9,811 nucleotides of DNA from Planctomycetota bacterium (GTDB taxonomy: Bacteria > Planctomycetota > Phycisphaerae > UBA1845 > PWPN01): contig CP070790.1 in NCBI GenBank assembly GCA_020346805.1, positions 842,208-852,018 on the forward strand. The letters are read 5' to 3'. The notes under the pieces are model-generated. The model was not told the DNA's origin, did no database searches, and saw nothing but the letters and a program-made list of their open reading frames with translations. Positions 6,468-9,811 of the stretch are shown in pieces. Within the stretch, counting starts at the first letter, position 1. Each line of letters starts with the position of its first letter. The position numbers and the translations under genes were made by a program.

Positions 6468-7621
6468 ATATTTGTCATGTCATTACACGCCTGATCGTAG
6501 GGGGGGCACAGGAAAACACGTTGTTGACTTGTGAGGGCCTTCGGGCCAAGGGCCATCAGGTTACCTTGATTACCGGTCCGGATTCCGGCCCCGAGGGATC
6601 GTTATTAGCCGAGGCGCGGGCCGGCGGTTATGAGGTTCGGGTTCTGCCGACACTGCGCCGGGCGATAAAACCGTTGGCCGATCTTAGGGCATGGCGAAGT
6701 ATGGCTTCGGTTTTTGCGGAGATTAAACCGGATGTAGTCCATACCCACAGCAGTAAGGCGGGAATTTTGGGGAGATTGGCGGCCCACAGTGCGGGCGTGC
6801 CGATTGTTGTGCATACCATTCATGGGATGAGTTTCAATCGTACTCAATGCCGGCTGGTACAGGGTCTTTATCGTAAAGCGGAACAGTATTGTGGTCGGTT
6901 TACGGATCGATTTATCTGTGTGGCCGACGCCATGACCGATCAGGCGGTTGCTGCAGGTCTGGCGGCAAGGGAAAAGTTTGTTACCGTCTATTCCGGCATG
7001 CGAACGGAGTGGTACGATCCGACGCAGTATAAACGTGGATCCGTTCGACAGTCGTGGGGATTTGCCGATGATGCGATTGTGGTGTGCACGGTGGCCCGGC
7101 TGTTTCGTGACAAGGGATACGAGCAGCTTATACCGACCATGGCGGCAGCGGTGGAGCGGGTACCGAAGTTAAGATTTGTTTGGGTGGGGGATGGTGCGCA
7201 GCGTGAGGTTTATGAGCGCCGACTTGAAGAACTGGGTCTGAGATCACATGTTCATCTAACGGGATTGCTTTCACCGGCCAAGGTACCGGAAGTATTGGCC
7301 GGTGCGGATATCCTGGTACATGCTTCCCAGTGGGAGGGATTGCCGCGAACGGCAGTGCAGGCGCTGTTGATGCAGTGTCCGGTGATCAGCTTTGATATCG
7401 ATGGAGCACCGGAGGTGGTTGTGGAGGGCAAGACGGGCAAGCTGGTGCCATTGAATGATATCGATCGTTTAACTGAGGCGATGGTGTCACTGGCGGGTGA
7501 TGCCGAGGGACGCAAGGGCATGGGCGCTGCCGGCCGGGAGTTGTGCCTGAAGCGCTTCGATCATAATGTCATGGTCGATGCGATTGAAAAGGTATATCGC
7601 GAGTTGCATGAGAGCGGCTAG
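6464..7621 (+). CDS. GT4-family glycosyltransferase
   Basis: A 385-residue GT-B glycosyltransferase of the GT4 (group 1) type, probably cytoplasmic or membrane-associated and acting on a lipid-linked or surface glycan. The N-terminal acceptor domain begins MNICHVITRLIVGGAQ with the Gly-Gly loop (13-14) and contains HTHSSKAGILGRLAA (93-107) and HTIHGMSF (117-124). The C-terminal donor domain has VARLFRDKGYEQLI (210-223, with the usual phosphate-contacting Arg212 and Lys217), VWVGDG (239-244) and EGLPRTAVQALLMQCPVISF (291-310), then GAPEVV. The family EX7E motif reads EX7Q here (Glu291, Gln299). Donor and acceptor cannot be read from sequence. Its ATG lies within the truA stop (ATGA), so the two are probably co-translated, though their functions are unrelated. 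No other polysaccharide gene is nearby. Confidence 0.92.
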   Translation: MNICHVITRLIVGGAQENTLLTCEGLRAKGHQVTLITGPDSGPEGSLLAEARAGGYEVRVLPTLRRAIKPLADLRAWRSMASVFAEIKPDVVHTHSSKAGILGRLAAHSAGVPIVVHTIHGMSFNRTQCRLVQGLYRKAEQYCGRFTDRFICVADAMTDQAVAAGLAAREKFVTVYSGMRTEWYDPTQYKRGSVRQSWGFADDAIVVCTVARLFRDKGYEQLIPTMAAAVERVPKLRFVWVGDGAQREVYERRLEELGLRSHVHLTGLLSPAKVPEVLAGADILVHASQWEGLPRTAVQALLMQCPVISFDIDGAPEVVVEGKTGKLVPLNDIDRLTEAMVSLAGDAEGRKGMGAAGRELCLKRFDHNVMVDAIEKVYRELHESG

Positions 7622-7701
7622 TGTGTAATCACGTTGTAATGTTGGTCGGGACGATGGCTCTAATAATATCTGCTTAATTTGGAAATTGGATTTTTGATGT
7701 T

Positions 7702-7739
7702 ATTCCCGCCCGCCAAGGTGAGCAAACTTCAACGGGAAT
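7702..7739. repeat. Inverted repeat ATTCCCG/CGGGAAT
   Basis: A perfect 7-bp inverted repeat: ATTCCCG (7702-7708) and CGGGAAT (7733-7739), separated by 24 nt. It lies about 80 nt after the glycosyltransferase stop. There is no following T-run on the + strand. It may be part of a transcript end or of a dispersed intergenic repeat. Confidence 0.35.
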
Positions 7740-7831
7740 CCAGGTTGCTATAGATTGCGATAATGATTTGGCGAAGTGATGGATTCCCCGATCAAGTTGG
7801 AGAATGAGGAGAGGAGATAAGAATAATGGCA

Positions 7832-7897
7832 GGTCTCGATCCGGCAAGTCGGGACTCGACCGTGCCCTACACTACTGAGGCTCACGATGGGGAGACC
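7832..7897. repeat. Nested inverted repeats (66 nt)
   Basis: An outer pair GGTCTC (7832-7837) and GAGACC (7892-7897) encloses a hairpin in which GGCA (7843-7846) pairs with TGCC (7863-7866) and GTCG (7848-7851) pairs with CGAC (7857-7860) over a GGACT loop. The GC content is clearly higher than in the flanking AT-rich sequence, which suggests a discrete element, perhaps a dispersed genomic repeat. No coding content. Confidence 0.35.
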
Positions 7898-7934
7898 GGA
7901 GGCAGGGGGACGTAGGGAAATGGTGGGTCCATTT

Positions 7935-7974
7935 ATTTTGACATTTCGACTTTCGACGTTTTGACTTTTTGATG
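7935..7974. repeat. Short tandem repeats, consensus NTTTYGAC
   Basis: Four adjacent units of 7-8 bp: ATTTTGAC (7935-7942), ATTTCGAC (7943-7950), TTTCGAC (7951-7957) and GTTTTGAC (7958-7965), followed by a degenerate fifth, TTTTTGATG (7966-7974). They end 6 nt from the rplT stop. Such heptamer-like low-complexity arrays occur between genes in some bacteria; function unknown. Confidence 0.6.
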
Positions 7975-7980
7975 TTGCTG

Positions 7981-8325
7981 TTACTTTGCCAGTTCGACGA
8001 TTTTGTCGAAGGCGGCCGAGTCGGCGATGGCCAGTTCGCTGAGCATTTTGCGGTTTAGGGCGATGGAGGCCTTTTTCAGGCCGTTCATGAATCTGGAATA
8101 GCTGATATTGCGGGACCGACAGGCGGCAGTGATGCGGGTGATCCACAAGGCGCGGTAATCGCGTTTGCGGAGCCGACGATCGCGGTAGGCGTGGGCCTTG
8201 GCCCGGGTGACGGCGATCATTATGGACTTTGTCGCTTTACTGCGAGCACCTCGGTAACCTTTGGCGGACCGGCGGAGGCGACGTTTTCGCTGTGCTCTAG
8301 CTGCTCCATATGATGCTCGCGGCAT
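7981..8325 (-). CDS. rplT: 50S ribosomal protein L20
   Basis: The 114-residue basic protein binds 23S rRNA early in large-subunit assembly. It matches L20 throughout: an Arg/Lys-rich N-terminal extension (AQRKRRLRRSAKGYRGARSK, 11-30), then AYRDRRLRKRDYRALWITRI and SYSRFMNGLKKASIALNRK, with the usual C-terminal globular part. The residues after the initiator (MPRASYGAA) differ from the common MARVKRG start, but length is normal. The ATG has AGGAGA about 8 nt upstream. It follows rpmI by 43 nt and is almost surely co-transcribed with it. In other bacteria L20 represses its own operon by binding the leader mRNA; no such leader is evident here. Confidence 0.97.
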   Translation of the reverse strand: MPRASYGAARAQRKRRLRRSAKGYRGARSKATKSIMIAVTRAKAHAYRDRRLRKRDYRALWITRITAACRSRNISYSRFMNGLKKASIALNRKMLSELAIADSAAFDKIVELAK

Positions 8326-8368
8326 TAGTATTCTCCTATCCGATGTCGATAATATACCGGCAGTTTTC

Positions 8369-8563
8369 CTATTTACCCAAGGCCTTCAGGGTGCGTTTGG
8401 CGTCTGCCGAACCCAAGACCGCGGTTTTATGCAGTCGGCGCAGTTTTTTTGACGACCGCCCGCTGAGCAGGTGGCCGACGAACGATTTTCGGCGTTTGAC
8501 CTTGCCTCTGCCGGTTATTTTGACTCGTTTGGCCAATCCTTTGTGTGTTTTCTGCTTGGGCAT
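8369..8563 (-). CDS. rpmI: 50S ribosomal protein L35
   Basis: The 64-residue protein is a small basic component of the large ribosomal subunit. MPKQKTHKGLAKRVKITGRG at the N-terminus, then KVKRRKSFVGHLLSGRSSKK and RRLHKTAVLGSADAKRTLK, follow the L35 family end to end at the usual length. The ATG at 8563 was chosen because the family begins exactly at MPK.KTH; a GTG four codons upstream is not supported. GTGAGAG just upstream may serve as a weak ribosome-binding site. It forms a two-gene unit with rplT and has its own promoter-like sequence. The infC gene, which commonly stands in front of rpmI, is absent here. Confidence 0.96.
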   Translation of the reverse strand: MPKQKTHKGLAKRVKITGRGKVKRRKSFVGHLLSGRSSKKLRRLHKTAVLGSADAKRTLKALGK

Positions 8564-8612
8564 ATTGGCTCTCACTAGGATTCACGACAGTCCATAAAAA
8601 TACGAACCGAAC

Positions 8613-8640
8613 ATTGTATCATAATTAACGGCTTACGCAA
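8613..8640 (-). promoter_or_regulatory. Candidate promoter for rpmI-rplT
   Basis: Read on the - strand: TTGCGT (8640-8635), a 16-nt spacer, then TACAAT (8618-8613), which matches the -10 consensus at 5 of 6 positions and is preceded by TGA, forming an extended -10 (TGATACAAT). The start would be near 8606, giving a leader of roughly 43 nt before the rpmI ATG. That is too short for the long L20-binding leader known from E. coli or B. subtilis. Confidence 0.55.
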
Positions 8641-8642
8641 AT

Positions 8643-8930
8643 TCAGAACCGGATGGAAAAATCCCGAAATTCTCCAGTGGCGGGTTCCCGGGAAATCTGC
8701 CGATCGCGGATATACCCGCTCATGGCCTCGTCGATGCCGGCCAGGAAGCGATGGATTTCGGATGGATCGCCCTCGGCCACCACTTCCACCTGCCCGTCGG
8801 GCAGGTTACGAACGGTGCCGGTTACCTTAAATTCCCGAGCCACCCGTTCGGTCATGAATCTGAAACCGACGCCCTGCACCGTTCCCGAATAAAGTACGGT
8901 ACAGCGGATTGGCTCATCTGCATCGGGCAT
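8643..8930 (-). CDS. acyP: Acylphosphatase
   Basis: The 95-residue enzyme hydrolyses acyl phosphates such as acetyl phosphate or 1,3-bisphosphoglycerate in the cytoplasm. The signature [20 protein letters not shown] (14-33) holds the catalytic Arg24, and [17 protein letters not shown] (38-54) holds the catalytic Asn42. The size is normal for the family (about 90-100). The ATG at 8930 gives a short family-like lead-in ([10 protein letters not shown]) and has GAGG 9 nt upstream; a TTG start at 8993 would add 21 unrelated residues and would overlap the candidate promoter. It lies 67 nt before rpmI on the same strand, with a promoter-like sequence in that gap, so it may be transcribed separately from the ribosomal genes. 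Confidence 0.95.
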   Translation of the reverse strand: MPDADEPIRCTVLYSGTVQGVGFRFMTERVAREFKVTGTVRNLPDGQVEVVAEGDPSEIHRFLAGIDEAMSGYIRDRQISREPATGEFRDFSIRF

Positions 8931-8963
8931 CGATGTCGACCTCTGGAAGAGCTTCGATAGATG

Positions 8964-8993
8964 ATTACAAGTTGTACACTGTTTTGGGTTCAA
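8964..8993 (-). promoter_or_regulatory. Candidate promoter for acyP
   Basis: On the - strand TTGAAC (8993-8988) and TGTAAT (8969-8964) are 18 nt apart; the -35 agrees at 4 of 6 positions and the -10 at 5 of 6. The predicted start, near 8957, leaves a leader of about 27 nt to the ATG at 8930. Confidence 0.45.
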
Positions 8994-9004
8994 TCCCGGT
9001 ACAA
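8972..9004. promoter_or_regulatory. Nested inverted repeat over the acyP promoter
   Basis: TTGTAC (8972-8977) and GTACAA (8999-9004) are perfectly complementary and enclose GGG-TTCAAT-CCC (8986-8997). The element covers the -35 box and spacer of the candidate acyP promoter, so it could be an operator. It also lies after the DUF4340 stop and might instead act as a weak transcript end. No regulator is identified. Confidence 0.3.
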
Positions 9005-9056
9005 ACGATAAGTTAGAGTATGTCCGTTTTTCTTCATCCGGGGCCCGGCTTACGGC

Positions 9057-9811
9057 TTATTTTTTCTCGAAGTCTTCCAGCTTCTGATTGAATTTATCTG
9101 CGGTCGATCCTTGGAGCAGAAAGACTTTCTTCGGGCCGGCGCCGGCACGAAGGGCGTATCTGCTCTTTTCAGGATCGTCGGGCGGTCCCTGTTTGGAGAG
9201 CAGGATCTCGGTCTTTCTGGTGCCTTCCAAAGTTATGACTACCCGGTCGAAGTTCTTGTCGAGGTTGTACTTGGCCAGGTTTTTGGCGTCGTATTCCAGG
9301 TAGCGATCAGTTTTTATTTCGCGGAAGGCGTTGAGTACATCGGTTACTTTCTGTTTATCGATCGGCAAATGCGGATCGGTCAAATACTTCCAGTCGTCGC
9401 CCGATTTGTGAAGCACAATATCAGCAGCTTCGGTATGGAATTCCAGATCGGTGACCTTGTCGACCTCAAATTTGGTGATTTCGTGGTGGTGCATTTCAGC
9501 GGATGCGTTTTCAAAAATCTTGTCGTCTACCTCGTAGATAAGATTACTATCTTCGAGGCACAGGTATGTTTTACCGTCGCGCTGGTTTAGCCGCAACATA
9601 TGGGTTACGGATTCCGGCATTTTGAGGTACCGTTTCTCGGCGGGCTGGGTTTGTGCCTTTTTCTTGGCAGCGGTGACGGCGGGTTTTGTGGCCGCCGTCT
9701 CGGTTGGCGTCTTACCTGCTTTTTCCTTGGCGATCAGGTCTTCGAGGGTTTTTCTCATCAACGGGTTGGCGTTGGGCAGGGTATTCAGGTAATCGAGCAG
9801 CTCCTGGTAGG
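9057..9811 (-). CDS. DUF4340 domain protein, C-terminal part, cut by right window edge
   Basis: About 250 residues are visible and the frame stays open to the right edge (QELLDYLNTLPNANPLMRKT), so the start lies outside; internal ATG and TTG codons near 9760 are not needed as starts. A Thr/Ala/Lys-rich linker, low in complexity, follows that lead-in. Next comes a beta-rich region, including SVTHMLRLNQRDGKTYLCLE, and a DUF4340-like core with LHKSGDDWKYLTDPHLPIDK, LNAFREIKTDRYLEYDAKNLAKY.LD and VVITLEGTRKTEILLSKQ. DUF4340 proteins often accompany GldF/GldG-like ABC transporter genes and usually begin with a membrane anchor, both expected beyond the right edge if present. No enzymatic motif is visible and the biochemical role is unknown. 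The gap of about 125 nt to acyP contains the nested inverted repeat. Confidence 0.75.
   Translation of the reverse strand, partial: YQELLDYLNTLPNANPLMRKTLEDLIAKEKAGKTPTETAATKPAVTAAKKKAQTQPAEKRYLKMPESVTHMLRLNQRDGKTYLCLEDSNLIYEVDDKIFENASAEMHHHEITKFEVDKVTDLEFHTEAADIVLHKSGDDWKYLTDPHLPIDKQKVTDVLNAFREIKTDRYLEYDAKNLAKYNLDKNFDRVVITLEGTRKTEILLSKQGPPDDPEKSRYALRAGAGPKKVFLLQGSTADKFNQKLEDFEKK

Larger units (their letters stand above)
7622..7980. other. Convergent intergenic region without genes
   Basis: The 359 nt between two convergent genes have no credible coding frame. They hold several inverted repeats and a short tandem repeat, annotated separately. Neither strand has a strong GC-rich hairpin followed by a T-run. 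The weak hairpin AAATGG-TGGGT-CCATTT (7918-7934), followed by ATTTTG, is the nearest to a terminator for + strand transcription, but its stem has only two G-C pairs. Confidence 0.7.

Noticed and set aside
8981..9004. tRNA T-arm-like sequence GGGTTCAATCCC
   Set aside because: Only three base pairs form the stem, and no anticodon arm, D arm or acceptor stem can be placed around it.

Overview
The window is about 9.8 kb of ordinary bacterial chromosome with moderate GC. It holds eleven protein genes, two of them cut by the window edges, and two sizeable non-coding stretches. The gene types suggest a Planctomycetota bacterium, most likely Phycisphaerae-like: a membrane-anchored Ser/Thr kinase with a short helical front domain, a divergent MnmE-like GTPase, a FliA/WhiG-type sigma factor outside any flagellar cluster, a type III pantothenate kinase and a DUF4340 protein. 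The lineage is an inference from protein style; no rRNA or other marker is present.

Left block, + strand (1-4159): the C-terminal part of the GTPase Obg overlaps coaX by 4 bp, and coaX overlaps an MnmE-family GTPase by 14 bp, so the three are probably one operon for ribosome assembly, CoA synthesis and possibly tRNA modification. The MnmE protein keeps its G domain but has lost the usual C-terminal Cys motif and the conserved helical signature. A 138-nt gap leads to a Ser/Thr kinase with a C-terminal membrane anchor.

Middle (4160-4766): about 600 nt without a convincing gene, but with clear RNA-like architecture. A promoter-like pair (TTGCAT, 17 nt, TATAAA) is placed to start transcription at the left arm of a perfect 12-bp inverted repeat. 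Two further strong hairpins follow, then two more close to the sigma-factor start. This is the best candidate for something undescribed: a non-coding RNA or a long structured leader of the sigma-factor gene.

Right of that, + strand (4767-7621): the FliA/WhiG-like sigma factor, then truA (tRNA pseudouridine synthase) and a GT4-type glycosyltransferase overlapping truA by 4 bp.

Right block, - strand (7981-9811): reading leftwards from the right edge, the C-terminal part of a DUF4340 protein, an acylphosphatase, then rpmI-rplT (ribosomal proteins L35 and L20) without the usual infC directly in front. Promoter-like sequences precede both acyP and rpmI. The convergent gap between the glycosyltransferase and rplT (7622-7980) carries short tandem repeats and several inverted repeats but no gene.

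No mobile element, CRISPR array, tRNA or rRNA was recognised.
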